A stretch of 64,000 nt of DNA from Chrysoperla carnea (Eukaryota; Arthropoda; Insecta; Neuroptera; Chrysopidae). The notes beneath the pieces were generated by a model. The model saw nothing but the letters and a program-made list of their open reading frames with translations. It had not been told where the DNA came from and made no database searches. Shown here piece after piece: positions 1-12,300 of this stretch. The position numbers and the translations under genes were made by a program. Numbering within the stretch: position 1 is the stretch's first letter; each line of letters starts with the position of its first letter. The stretch lies in assembly GCF_905475395.1 (NCBI RefSeq), contig NC_058337.1, positions 65,926,368 to 65,990,367 on the forward strand, read 5' to 3'.

Positions 1-3000
1 AATAAGAAAACTTCTGAATAATTTTTACTTCGATCGATCATACATGTATCAAGCTTTATGAGTAACATCCTTATAGATTTATTTACTAAAGTTTTAGTAA
101 AATTTGATAATTGTTTGATTCCAAAATCGATTCCCACCGTTCTGTAAATGTAAGAAACTGTATCTGTAACTTCTCATGGCGTTTTTTTTAACTTAAAATA
201 TAGAACGCCATTTTTTAAAATGTTGGATTTTGAAGTTGGAGTGAAGTTTTCCATTGAGCTTATAAATATTAAAGAAATGAAAAAAAATTTCAAACGAAAG
301 TTGTTTAAAATGATGATTTACATATTATGATTGATATTATGAATTGAACTTGTTGAATGTAATATGAAGTTATTTGTCTAAGTTAATTTTCTGTTAAAAA
401 TAACTTACATAATTTTTGCTTTCAATTTGATTATTAACATTAGCTATTTTTTGTATATAATTTTCCAAATGTTGATAATCACAAATTTGATTTCGTAGTT
501 CACTTATAATTTGATCTTGTTCATTTGTACGTTTAGTTAAATCATGAAGTGTAACTATCTGAAAAAAATATTTTTATTTGAAATTTAATCCTTGAGTTAT
601 CTTAAGAAATCAATGCAATGTACGAAAACCCATGTTACCAATTTTAAAAGTGATGGGTTTATACGCTACACTTTTTAGAGGGGTGGGAAAACATTTTCAT
701 CTGATTGGCCCAAAAATCTCTATACTTAATATAAAAAATTTATAAAGAGATTTTTGCGAAAAATGGTGTTGTTTTCGAGATATTGCACTCAACACTATTA
801 AAAAAAGGTTGTTTTCTTGCTAATTCCAAATAAAAACAAGTGAAAACAAACAATTGACTGAGTTGATTGTTGAAATACCATGCATAGACAGTGTTGATTA
901 CTCATTACCAAAGAATACAGATACATATGTATCTGTATTCTTTGTCATTACACATACATACATGTCACACATATACAAATGATATTCCCATATAATACAT
1001 ACTATACAATTTACGCCTAATTTGCGCCCTCACGGGTAAACAGTGATGTTTACGAAAAAAAGTTTCAAACAAAGGTTGGTTTTTTATATAAGGAATATTT
1101 TTTTACATTTAAATTTTTGTTCTATCTCTAACGGTTTTCAAGATGGGTCCTACGGACCCAAGACCCAATTGACCTGTGTTGCTCATTTACGAACTCGGCC
1201 TCACTTTTTACGTCCTGAGTACGCTGTAAAGTTCAGCTTTGGATATCGACATATAATGAGAAATATATACCAATTCACTTGCGGTGAGAACTCGTATTTT
1301 CTTAACAGTTGGTAATAAAAACAAAAAAAATTAATTTGAAAAATCCTCCGAATTATTTTTGAATACTATACTTCAGCATAAATGATCAATACATTCATCA
1401 AAGGAAAATTACAACTGTTGCCTCATAATGAACTTGCGCAATACGTTGCGAAATTTTCTTGGTACAAAATATGAATATGGCGGTTGTTTTTCACTGTACC
1501 TCAAATTTCACAATTCACTTTTATCCCATTGTAAGTTTTATAAAAATCCCCTTGAGAATTTTTGACTTTAATAACAAAGAATAGGCATACACATTTTTTA
1601 GGACAATCAGATGAAATATGTTGTTCCACAACCCTAAAAATTGTTGGAGGTAAACTGTTTTTTAACTAGGCGAGATCAATTTTAATTATACTACTTCATT
1701 GATCTCGAAAATACAAAAATCAAATTTTTATATTTTGAAAGCACTAGACTATTAATAAAAAGTTTTGTATGTATTGTTTTCGTTCTAAAAAAACCTACTA
1801 TTCGTTTTAAATTCGGTATTAATTCTTCATAATTATTTAAAGTAATGCACGGCTTTTCATTCGAATATTCAATAATTTCAATAATTGAGTTTATAAACTT
1901 ATTTTTACAATCATTTTCATTTTTTAATAACATCACTTCTTGAATCTAAAAATATAATTTAATTATTACTTGAAATTAATGTGATTTAGCTTAACCTTTT
2001 GACCAGAAACTCACTTTTTGACAACAATCATCTTCAGCTGCACATAATTTAGTTTTTAATAATGCTATTTCACGCTGTAAGCTCGAATTTTTCTAAAACC
2101 AAACAAATAATTATGAAATTACATTTCTATACCATTTTTTTTTTTTTTTAATTAAAAAAAAAAAAAATAAGTTAATTCTTTAATAATGAAATATTTAATT
2201 TGAAAAATTTAGCTACATTTTTGTTTTAAATAAATACCCAAATTAATCGGAAATTGTTCGTAGAGTTCCTCATTTGTATTTGAAGAATTACAACATCCTG
2301 CTGTAAATTAAAATTTCGTACTTCTAAATCAAATATTGTTTCTCTTAATCGAAAATCATTTTGATAATATTGGATTAGCTAAAAAGAAAAACAATAAATA
2401 ATAATCAAAATATCGAACACAATTTTACTATGCTAAATTTTAATAAGCGATTATTGAGATGAATTTATAAAGATTTTTCATTAAATGCTTTTCATTCTAT
2501 AATATAGGTACGTCTTTTGATCTTAGGTAATTTGCGCCTACTAGTTCCAATTTGATGCCCCATAAAGATTTAATATAGTTATTAAAATGCTGGTATATTG
2601 ATTTATTATCTCACAGCTGCAATCAACTGAGAGCATTGTTTTGAAATTTTGGTGTTGTTCCTTTTCTGTACAAAAGGTCGAATTTTGTAAATCTGCTATC
2701 ATTTTTTTTTGCCTTCGCGAATAACTCGAATTAATTTTTTTACTTTTAATAATTTTATATTCCACATTATAAAATTATAAATTTTTTCTGTGTACCATTC
2801 TACCCCTCTCCTGCACTCTAGCCAAGTAGCCAACTGACTAGCAACACCATTGTGATAAAACCAGAAAATAGACCAATGAAATAGAATGCATGGCTATCCA
2901 ATATCGTCGATTCTTAAATCTTCACAACATTTCAATTCTTATAAATACTTACACTATTCCACAAAATTAAATAAATATCTTCAAAGCAATTTAAATCAAA

Positions 3001-3114
3001 TTGAAGTGAATATAAACTGTTATTCAAATAATTTATCTAAAAAAATATTAAAATTTTATTAAAAATCAATTTGCTTAAACAAAAATAAAATATTATCTAA
3101 AAAATTCTTACCAT
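1..3114 (-). CDS. coiled-coil locus, block C (partial, runs off the window start)
   Basis: Exons in transcript order: ATG at 3112-3114 directly before a GTAAGA donor, then 2953-3036, 2238-2378, 2015-2092, 1799-1945 and 409-558, each with AG acceptor and GT donor. All are multiples of three and phase 0, and the frame stays open at the last donor. The translated exons (about 200 residues, e.g. KNSSLQREIALLKTKLC, IVTLHDLTKRTNEQDQ) are rich in N, Q, L, K and E with heptad-like spacing, so coiled coil is likely. I do not recognise the family. The one-codon first exon is weak evidence for a separate gene: this block could instead continue block B by splicing 7811 to 3036, which is also phase 0. The donor at 1799 (GTAGGT) is chosen because the frame stops at 1691 if read through. 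Confidence 0.5.
838..1240 (-). repeat. dispersed repeat family R, copy 1
   Basis: In reverse orientation this matches 50505-51122 over most of its length: the blocks around gggtcctacggacccaagac, the cgccctcacgggtaaacag block and the tgttgaaataccatg block occur in the same order. Other copies or fragments are at 24549-24716, 42303-42417 and 52488-52880. It has no convincing coding potential; the open frame at 1043-1315 is repeat sequence. Confidence 0.75.
909..944. repeat. perfect 36-bp palindrome
   Basis: Each 18-base half (caaagaatacagatacat) is the exact reverse complement of the other with no loop. It lies inside the R repeat copy 1. Confidence 0.9.
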
Positions 3115-5787
3115 TGAATTTTATTAACAATAATTTTCAATCTACACACAATTAAAGGAGAAGAGGGCAAATACTAATTAAACACTAATAAAAATTATTT
3201 TAACAAAAATATATATATTTAATTTGTTAATAGCTAATAAATTATTTTAATATATACATAACAATTAATATATTAAAATATTTCAAAAAATAAATACTTA
3301 TATACATATTAATGCACAAAACTCAATAAAATATTAAATGTTTAAAATATTTACTTCACACAAAATTAGCCTCTTTTACATTCTCAGTTATAAAATCTGT
3401 TTCTTACTCCTAACATTCAACGTTCTTGTAGACGTCACCTGATGTTAATAATAATTATTGTAATAAAACAGAGAGTAAAAACGTACAAAATTATCATGTT
3501 TCTTTCCAATTCTACGTCCTTATTACGCTTTCTCCACACAACATTTTTGCCTAATCTAACCTAAATTAAATTACCTATATTATAGATCTCAATCAATCAA
3601 CATGAAAGAGCCCAGCCATATATTTTCCAAAAATGAAATTTTCTATATTATGTTAGTTTTGCCTTTCCCCCACAAAATTGATATAATTTTCAACTTTTTT
3701 TTTTTTTTTTTTTAATTTTTTATTATTTTCAAAGAAAATAATAATAAATAACAGTTGTTGAAATTTTTATTTTAAATTAATCCCTAAGTTTTCCGACTTT
3801 AAATTCAATAAAATCGGCCATCGCGTGGGCGTGAAAAGTACAGCGTCGCATTAAAAAATTGTTCTTAAATAATGTAATAACTACGAACGTCAGAAACTCA
3901 CAATAAATGTAATACTTATTTTAATTAAATATTACTATATCTCGAAATCTAATTTTATATAGAATTAAATAATTTTATAAAATTAAAATAAAACTTCTTC
4001 TGTTTAAAATAAAGCCCTGTTCAAAACTAACACAATTTTAGATATTTGCACTTACATCTAATGATGTACCCTGGTGGAAAAAATATTTGAAAAAATAATA
4101 AGTCTTAATAAGTCTATTTCAGAATTTCTTATTCTTTTTTCAAATATTTTTTCCACCAGGGTATCCACAACTTTCTTAACTGAGAATATAAAAGTGGCGA
4201 TAATTAATCTCTAATAAAAAATATCACTCAAAAAAATTAAAATAAGTTAAAAATGGAATATAATGATTTTAAAAGGCACATTATTTGAAGTCATGGCACT
4301 ACTTGGTCATAGTAAAGAGTCTTGATTGTATTAGAATGAAAAACGGCAGTCATAAAGCAGTTTTAATTGTTATAAATGGATATTTACCATCAGTTTTTAA
4401 ATCTATTTTCGAGAACAAAGAACATTATTTGAGAAAAAGCCATTTATAAAATTGCTTTTCATTTCTCAAACAGCTCTCAAATCGTGAAAAATGTTTTAAA
4501 ATTGATTCAAATTAATAATTATTTTCATAATTTCCGCTCAATGAAACAAGTACCTAATTAATCACTATTATGAATGATTTTAAAAAATTAGAAGAAGCGG
4601 ATTAAAGCTCTTATTGCTTTTAGATTTTTAATGTATTTGTTATGTTTACAATTTTCCCTAATTGTAATTCACCAAATATTATCCCTTAAGGTTTAGTAAG
4701 TTTCCATTTCTATTGTATGTATCAGACAGCTTTGAACTGTTATATAGCATACAACCCAATACATCCTGAACTAAAATTTAATGGAAGACTTTTTTAAGAT
4801 TACAAAAATTCCACGCTTATAAAAATTTTTAAAAAATATACACATTTTGTTAAGTACAAAACCGTCTGCAGTTAAGTCAAAATTGTTAAGTTAGAAGTTG
4901 TCAACTATACAGATGACCAAAACTTTTAATAATTGTTACATTTTACAGTTATGGCATCGTCAAAACAAAATTTTAATTTATTTCACTAAAATTATAAGCT
5001 GACTTAGTAAGCGCACTTAATATCTGAGCATTTCTAGCATAATATCGTTTTATCCAAGTTATCACAATTTCTATAAATTAACACGTTCGTTACCAACACT
5101 TAAATAATATGATCAATCACAGAAGAAACTTTTTACTGCTATGCAAAAAACTACTTCCAATAAGTCAACTTATGTCTCTTCTTCTTAAGATAACTTTTAT
5201 TAAAGCTTGATCTGAAAGTAAGGGATGATCACTTTCGATTTATTTTATGAAATTTAATTTGTAACAAAATCAAGCTTATATTTCTTACTTATAAGAAAAA
5301 ATAAGTTACTGACTCTCACATTGATTGTAATGAAATGAACATCGGAAGTGAGTACTCTTCCCTTCGGCAGTGGATCAAGTTCTACTAAAAAAACCATAGC
5401 AAGTTGTAATAGCTGCAATGGGTAAAAAAAACTACTAAAATTGGAAATATTCAGCGTACTGCAACATATGGTGCGTATATCTTGCACACTCAGTAAAAAT
5501 TACTGTAACCGCTCAAGTACAAAATTCATTGGGAAGTAACTTAAAAATTACTTTAATTTGTTTTATAGAATACTACATAGTATAAAAACAAAACAGCACT
5601 GTAAAAATTGATTAAAAACCTCTGTCAGCGTCCTACATGAGTCATTACTTTGCCTGAGAAGATTCTAAGTAGTTTATAAATGAGCCAGCCAAGTTAGTAA
5701 CAAACGTGTTAAGCAATTGTAAAAAATATAAAACAAGGAAACTAAACTATCGATTAAAAAAATAATAAAACACTCTCATTTGCAGAA
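3115..5787. other. AT-rich gap between coiled-coil blocks B and C
   Basis: No exon found apart from the candidate start at 3112-3114 and one palindromic MITE (4067-4163). Long T and A runs (about 3692-3715) occur. If block C is a separate gene its promoter should lie between about 3120 and 3600; I see no clear core promoter motif. Confidence 0.5.
4067..4163. mobile_element. 97-bp palindromic MITE, TA-flanked
   Basis: A 28-bp inverted repeat beginning TACCCTGGTGG at 4067 and ending CCACCAGGGTA at 4163 encloses about 40 bp. TA at both ends fits a Tc1/mariner-type target duplication. Only the hairpin remains, with no transposase. Confidence 0.75.
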
Positions 5788-6310
5788 TTAGTTATCATGC
5801 ACACCACGACGCTGTTTAAAACGTTGTCTAGGTCCATTATCAGAATCACTATTAGGCCAACCCCAAGAAGAATGAACACTTACTTCTTTCAAACGTTTCG
5901 ATTCCACATCATTTAATTGACATTTTACGGTACATAAACTCTCTTGCAAATGTTCAACTAATTGTTGCAAATTTTCATTCTATAAAATAAAAATACATAT
6001 ACAAAAAATTTTTATTTAATATCGGATAATCGATGATAATGTAGTTATATAGTAATACAGTAGGGTGGATGAATTTTCTCTGAAGTAGTTGGAAATATTG
6101 TTCTCAACAATTTTTGTATTTTTGTCATAATTATTTTATACGTATACTATGTTTACCGAATAACTATCTCCACACCCTCCTCATAAAATTCAAAAAGGTA
6201 TCCGCCCTCACGGAATCCGAAAGGTGAAGTTTTTGTGAAATGTTTATATTAATGCATTATGAAGGCAAATGTTGATTATATCGAACTAACTGTATTGTAA
6301 ATATTGTACC

Positions 6311-6344
<34 letters not shown>

Positions 6345-9300
6345 ATAAGGCGGACAAAAAAGAGTGCTGTTTTAAGAAATCACCTCTAGCGTACCATGAC
6401 AGACAGGTTTCATATATTTTGTTTAGTTTTAGTAAAGAAAAATTCAAATTTAAACAGGAATAAAAAAAAAAAAAAAAACTTATCCGAGTATATTTTTAAG
6501 ATCTCAGCGCCGTGATAGAAAAAAAAAAACTTTTCATTAGGCCCCCAGCTAATCATTTTCATTGAATAAAAAGATTATAGAACGATTATAGAATTCGTTG
6601 ATATATCTATTTTATAGAAATTTTGTATTATGTTTAAAGCGTGCTTTTGGGTTTTGACTGCTGATTCCTTTCGTTATTTAAAAATATTCCTCTCCTGTGT
6701 TGTTGGTATTTGAAATTTTTTTGTTTTTCTTGTACTTTAATCGCGTTGTGTGTTTTTAAAATAAATTTTGTAATTTTGAATTTTGCGTGTTTTGTTTGTG
6801 TTTTTAAAGACACTTTTGATATTACCATTTGATTTTCAAAAAAAAAATTCGGTTGTCAAGACAAACCAAAAATAATATATCCAAATATAGACAACCTAAA
6901 CTATTTAATCGTAAATAATCACAATAAATAGCATATAATTAGCAATGATAATTATACTGAAGCCGTACATCTGTGTAGTATTCTATATCTATAAATCGAC
7001 CTATAAAAAGGTTCCAATTAAAATCGATTTAGTAGGATTAGTACGATTGTCCAATCTCAGTTTCATACACTAAAGTGCCTACACGGGTGCAATTGCTTAC
7101 TTTTGGGACTTTCGGTAGTGAAAAATATATTATGAAATTTTAAAAAAGTTAAAATTTATGTAAAAATATACTTACAATATTCTGATTTCGAGTCATAAAA
7201 GCACATTTTTCTTTTATAATATTAAAATTAAAAATTGTAATTTTTAAACTGTATATCACGTGACCTAAAACGCGGACCCTGACGTGATGTCATATCGGTA
7301 TGAACCATAGACCATCAGTTAGTTCAGTGTAGACAGCTGGGTATAATATATCCATAGATAATAAATATTTATATTTATAATAATTAGTTGTCTATGAATA
7401 TATCTGTCAAACTTATCTGTGTTATTTCGAATAATGATGCCGATATTACGTCACCAAATTGGATGCCCGCGTTTTTGACAGTTTAAAAAAGGTTTAAAAT
7501 TTAATTTAAGTTTTTGGCAAGAAAGCGTGTTTATTTTTCCGAAATAAATTTAAGATGGCTTTTTATTAGCAAAATTAACATTTTGAAGTACTTTTTCAAA
7601 TATAGTAGAATACCCTATTAGTTGCGAATAAATTTTATAGTATCAACTTGTAATCAAAATGCAATTTCCAAACAAATAACTACGGAAATCGATGCTCTGA
7701 AAATTAGTCAACAATTAGTTTTCAACCGCGTGCGTAGAAAGCTTGTCACTTTTCATACACAGTAAATAAAAATGAAAATTTCGATCTTAGCTAAATTTTA
7801 ATTCACTTACATTTCCTTGTGATTCTTCACATTGTTTTTTCAATTCATTTATTGTACTTTGATGTAACTGAACAGCTTTTTGAAGATTTTCAATCTGTAA
7901 AACGATCCTTAATTAGAAACGAAACACCTATCATTGCTGGTAAAGGAAAAAAAATCAATTTTTAAAACACTTCTTAATATTTTATTTGTACTAACATAGG
8001 AAAAGTCCTAATAACTAGACTGCACGTAGTGAGTACAGTTGTAAAAATTGAAATAACTTTCGATTTTGTTTTTCTAAAAACAAATTTTCATTTTCAAAAA
8101 AATGAGAAATAAACCTTTTTTAACCGAAGCCTGACACAAACACACACCCAAGCATACAGACATTAAATTTAATTCAAGTTATTCACTTTTTTTAAAAGCG
8201 ATAGGGGAAAATGAAAGGAAGGTGGAGGTATGCAGTTATGATTGACTTCGTTAGGAAATATCCCGGTATTAACCTTTGTGCAAATCTAATGGAAAACCAT
8301 AATAAAACCATAGATAGGATAGCCGGCACCTGATACAATTAAGATCAAATGCCTTCCGAGTATCACTCACTCAATAGTGTGATTCGGTTAAGTATTTGGA
8401 ATGCAAGTACTTAGATGAAGTAACTATTAAGGTGTTTGTCGCCCTACAATATTGTAAAAAAATTTTGAATTATATGCGCGGTAATAGTATACAGGCTCGA
8501 TGGACACAGCTTAAGAGCCTATTCTTTTGACAATTTTATATCAGAAGTGCCTTATATACTTTTTTCCAAACCTAATAGTTAAGAAGGTATGTGCACTATT
8601 AAGACATTGTTGAGTAAAGTAATTTAATATTTTATTAATTAAAATTCTTTGCATTGTTAATGTAATTAAATTTTTGTTTCAAAAACATATTATTGTTCTT
8701 CTAGTAATTGAAGATGTAGCCCTCTGAAGAGTATCTAGTATATATGCAGCCTTAATAATTTTTAATTATCTGGAGTATTATAGCTGCAGCTGTATACATA
8801 CTAGATGGTCCAGATATTGTTCAGAAAGCTACGTCTTCAATTACTAGAAGAGCAATAATGTGTTATGATGCAGGGGGGGGGGGGGGCAGCTTGCAAAAAA
8901 TACAAACCACTTATGATTAATAAAACATTAAACTATTTTACTCAATAATGTCTTTATTGGTCAAATTCCAATTAAATAGTGCCAAATTCCAATCAAATAG
9001 TGCCCCCATAACTCCTTAACTATTGGATTTTGGGCAAAGGTATATAATGTGCTATATGTTCATCTAGTCACGGACACCTTGTAAATAAGCTTGTAGCCAA
9101 ACAATGTATAATTTTAACTATTATTCAACTGTTTGTATAGCTACAATATAAAGTATGCGACGAGTTTAAAATTATGTTAATATAGATATTTCTCTTGAAT
9201 CACCATACTCTATATAGACGTTTCTGTTCAACAATAAAATGTTTTAACTTTACATTATTAAATCTTAACAATGAAACGATTAATCATTTTGGTTTTTTTC

Positions 9301-12300
9301 TAACTTAGAAGAAATACCTCAATGTTCAGTTAGTTTTTTGAAAATATTTAGATTTAAAAAGTAGTGCTTTACTTCCCCTATACTCTCCGTATTAATTATC
9401 CGAACATTTAATAAGTTTATATAAAAATTTATAATATTCTGACATTATGTCCATAGCGAGACAACAAACTTAAAAATTGAAATAATGTCTTTTACTTACA
9501 ATTGCATCTTTAGATTGTAATGCACATTCCAAGCTGCAAATTTTTCTCTGATAATTTTCAATCTGAAAATGTTTTAGTAAATTATAAAAACTATTCGGCA
9601 TGGTTTATAAAAACGTGACTCATACTCTATTACTTTAAAAAATACGAAAAAAAGGCCCATTAATAACTAAATGGCGAAGATTGAGTGGGTTAAATTGGTT
9701 AATAGGCTTTTGTCCGCTAAGAATAAATCGGTTGGATAAAAGTTTCTAATGATTTATCATGATATGTAGATAGCAAACACAAAATTATTTTTCATAAAAA
9801 ATAAGGATTATTCTTATTTTTATAAAATAATTTTAGTAAAATTAGGCATTCAGTCACGTGACAGCAAACAGCAATCAGAAAGTATTGAAAGTATTACGTC
9901 ACGTCATGACGAACGCTATGTAAACAACATTACATTTTAATAGAACGAAGCAGGTTATTTGATTACAACTGCTTAAACTTGAATATACAAAAATGCTTGT
10001 ATTCCAAATCGTGATGTCATTCAAAACGCCATAACATTCTACATTGTTTTCGAAGTAAATTTGAATTGGTTTTTGAAAATGGAAAATACATAATGCAAAT
10101 AGTATTTTTTTTTTTTTAATAATATTTTTTTGGTGTAAATCAGCTACTAATGTGACGAATAAACCAATTTTTCTAATTTAGGACAAAAGCCTATTGCATA
10201 CCAATTTCTTGAAATTATTTAATTGTTACATCGCGATTTTAAAATATAAAACTTAAATTTTATTCAATCAATAATTTTATTCAAACAAATCTTAACATAT
10301 AGTTTAAGTACGGACTAGCCTAGGACTTTTAGATTTCATTTTAGAATATGAATCACTAGTTGAAGAAATAAGTCATTTTAGATCGAAATTAAAAGCTACA
10401 ACTCCGATTTGTTACGGGACCGGCCGGACGCAAACTGTTCGTATGAACGTGTAGAAAACAGTTTGGTCAGAAAGTGTGGACTTTAAATTTACGCACGTGA
10501 GCGTGCTTACAAATTCACAATAACTGATCGTGCTGAAAATCATGAAAAGAAACTATTGTTTGTTATATTCAAACACTTTTAAGCATTTTTTCCTAAACCT
10601 CGCCGTTTTATAGATACAAGCGTTCAAAAACAAAATGCGCATTTTGATGAAAATTTGATATTGACAAAACTAACGATTATCAAATTTGTTAATAACAAAA
10701 TTTTTGCCTAAACGGGCGATTTTTTTTAACCCCGACATCTCACAACGGCGAGGTTAAGTGAAAAAAATCATAAGACAAAAATTGTTTAGAAATATCCAAA
10801 ATATAAAATTCAATTGATTTTGAATCAAATATTAGATCAAAACCACGCAATAATCGTTAATTTGTCAATATAAAATTTTTATCAAAATAACAACTTCTTT
10901 TTTGTACGCTTGTATCTAAAAAACGGCGAGGTTTAGAAAAAAAAAATGTCAAAGAACAAAAAAATCTTAGAATGGTTCAAAATATAAGATCCAATAGTTT
11001 TATTTTCATAATTTTTAAGCACGATTGGTTGTTATGAACTTGTACGCGCGCTCACGCGTGTAAATTTAAAGACCGTAATTTTTGACCAAATTGGCTTTTT
11101 TCTACACTTTTATCCGAATAGTTTGCGCCTGGTGCCGTCAAAATATTAGTTGTAGATTTAAATTCCGACCTTTTGATCATTTTTCGGTTTTATTACCTCG
11201 ATTACACATCTAAATAAAGTATATAATTAATTACCATGTCAGTTAAGTCGTGGATCAACACTCCTTGATCCGTATCTTCATTAGAGTTGTTACAAATATC
11301 ATGCAAATCTTCATTAATGTCTTCCAGTAGTGAAACATCAATTTGTGCCTTTTTCAATTTTTCAGTACACGTTTCAATCATTTTTTCTAAACCTTGTTTT
11401 TCCAATTGACATTTTTTCAGTTCGGACTGTAATTGGTCGATAATCATTTCACAATTACCATCCGTGTTAACACCTGCATCTGAATTAAAATCGCCAGTTT
11501 CTGTTTTTGTATGTGTGACCTATTGACAGTAAATAACCGAGGAAATTTAACAGTATTTCGATAAAATTTACAATGGTGAAAAATATAGTTTGTTAAACAT
11601 CGGAATTGTCGCTACACAAACCACTTCTAGTCACAATGGTTTCGCGATGCGAGAATGATCACTGGCGTCATCTCTTCAAATTTGAAGTTTTTTTTTTCAA
11701 AATTATTTGAATTTAAAAAAGTGTAAATGGATTTTAATTAGCTACCTTGTTTTCAAGTTTTTTCTACGTTTAGCGAATTTTATTGCATTAATTAATTACA
11801 CCACATCGTAAAATTTTTACAATTCGCTATTTTTCACTAAATTTTTTTTATCACTTCAAGTGAAGAATTATAATTTTATCACTGCTCACTACACGAACAG
11901 AAAAGTGAAGTTGGTTTTTGAAAATCTTTAGCAGTATGCAAAATATGAACATTTAAAACTCTTAATTAAACAAAAAGGAAGATATAGGATAGTGACGTCA
12001 TTGAACGGTATCGCTGTTGACATCGCATATAAAACTCAGTTTTGCAAGAAAGATACGGGCAACAATATTTGAATGCTTATAACTTTTTCGTTTTTTAATC
12101 AATTTTAATATAACTTTCAAATTTTGTTTTAGTATCAAGTCTACTTTTACATTTTTATAGGTAATATGGCAAATTCGATATCAGTCATCTACCCCGTTCC
12201 CAAACATCGCTGTAATCATCAGAATTAATGGTCGGTTAATAAAATATGGTAAAATTCATTTTGTAGAACTTTGTGTTTTTATAAATATTTCCATTTTACT

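Larger units (their letters stand above)
671..1640. mobile_element. 0.97-kb element with about 47-bp terminal inverted repeats
   Basis: The segment 671-717 (key words aggggtggga and tcatctgattgg) is matched in reverse complement by 1593-1640 (caatcagatga, ccacaacccta) with scattered mismatches. The interior holds a reverse-orientation copy of a dispersed repeat also found at 50.5 and 52.5 kb, so the structure may be nested. No transposase frame is visible. It lies in an intron of the coiled-coil locus. Confidence 0.5.

Noticed and set aside
1043-1315. Open frame of 90 codons on the plus strand
   Set aside because: It lies within the R repeat, other copies of which are not open in this frame.
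2541-2765. 74-codon minus-strand frame between coiled-coil exons
   Set aside because: No usable acceptor and donor pair in phase 0, and its composition differs from neighbouring exons.
6634-6828. 64-codon lysine-rich minus-strand frame
   Set aside because: AT-rich intron sequence with no splice sites in phase and no family resemblance.
11600-12200. Possible further foldback with words such as ggcgtcat and atgacgtc
   Set aside because: Pairing was too weak and scattered to define arms.
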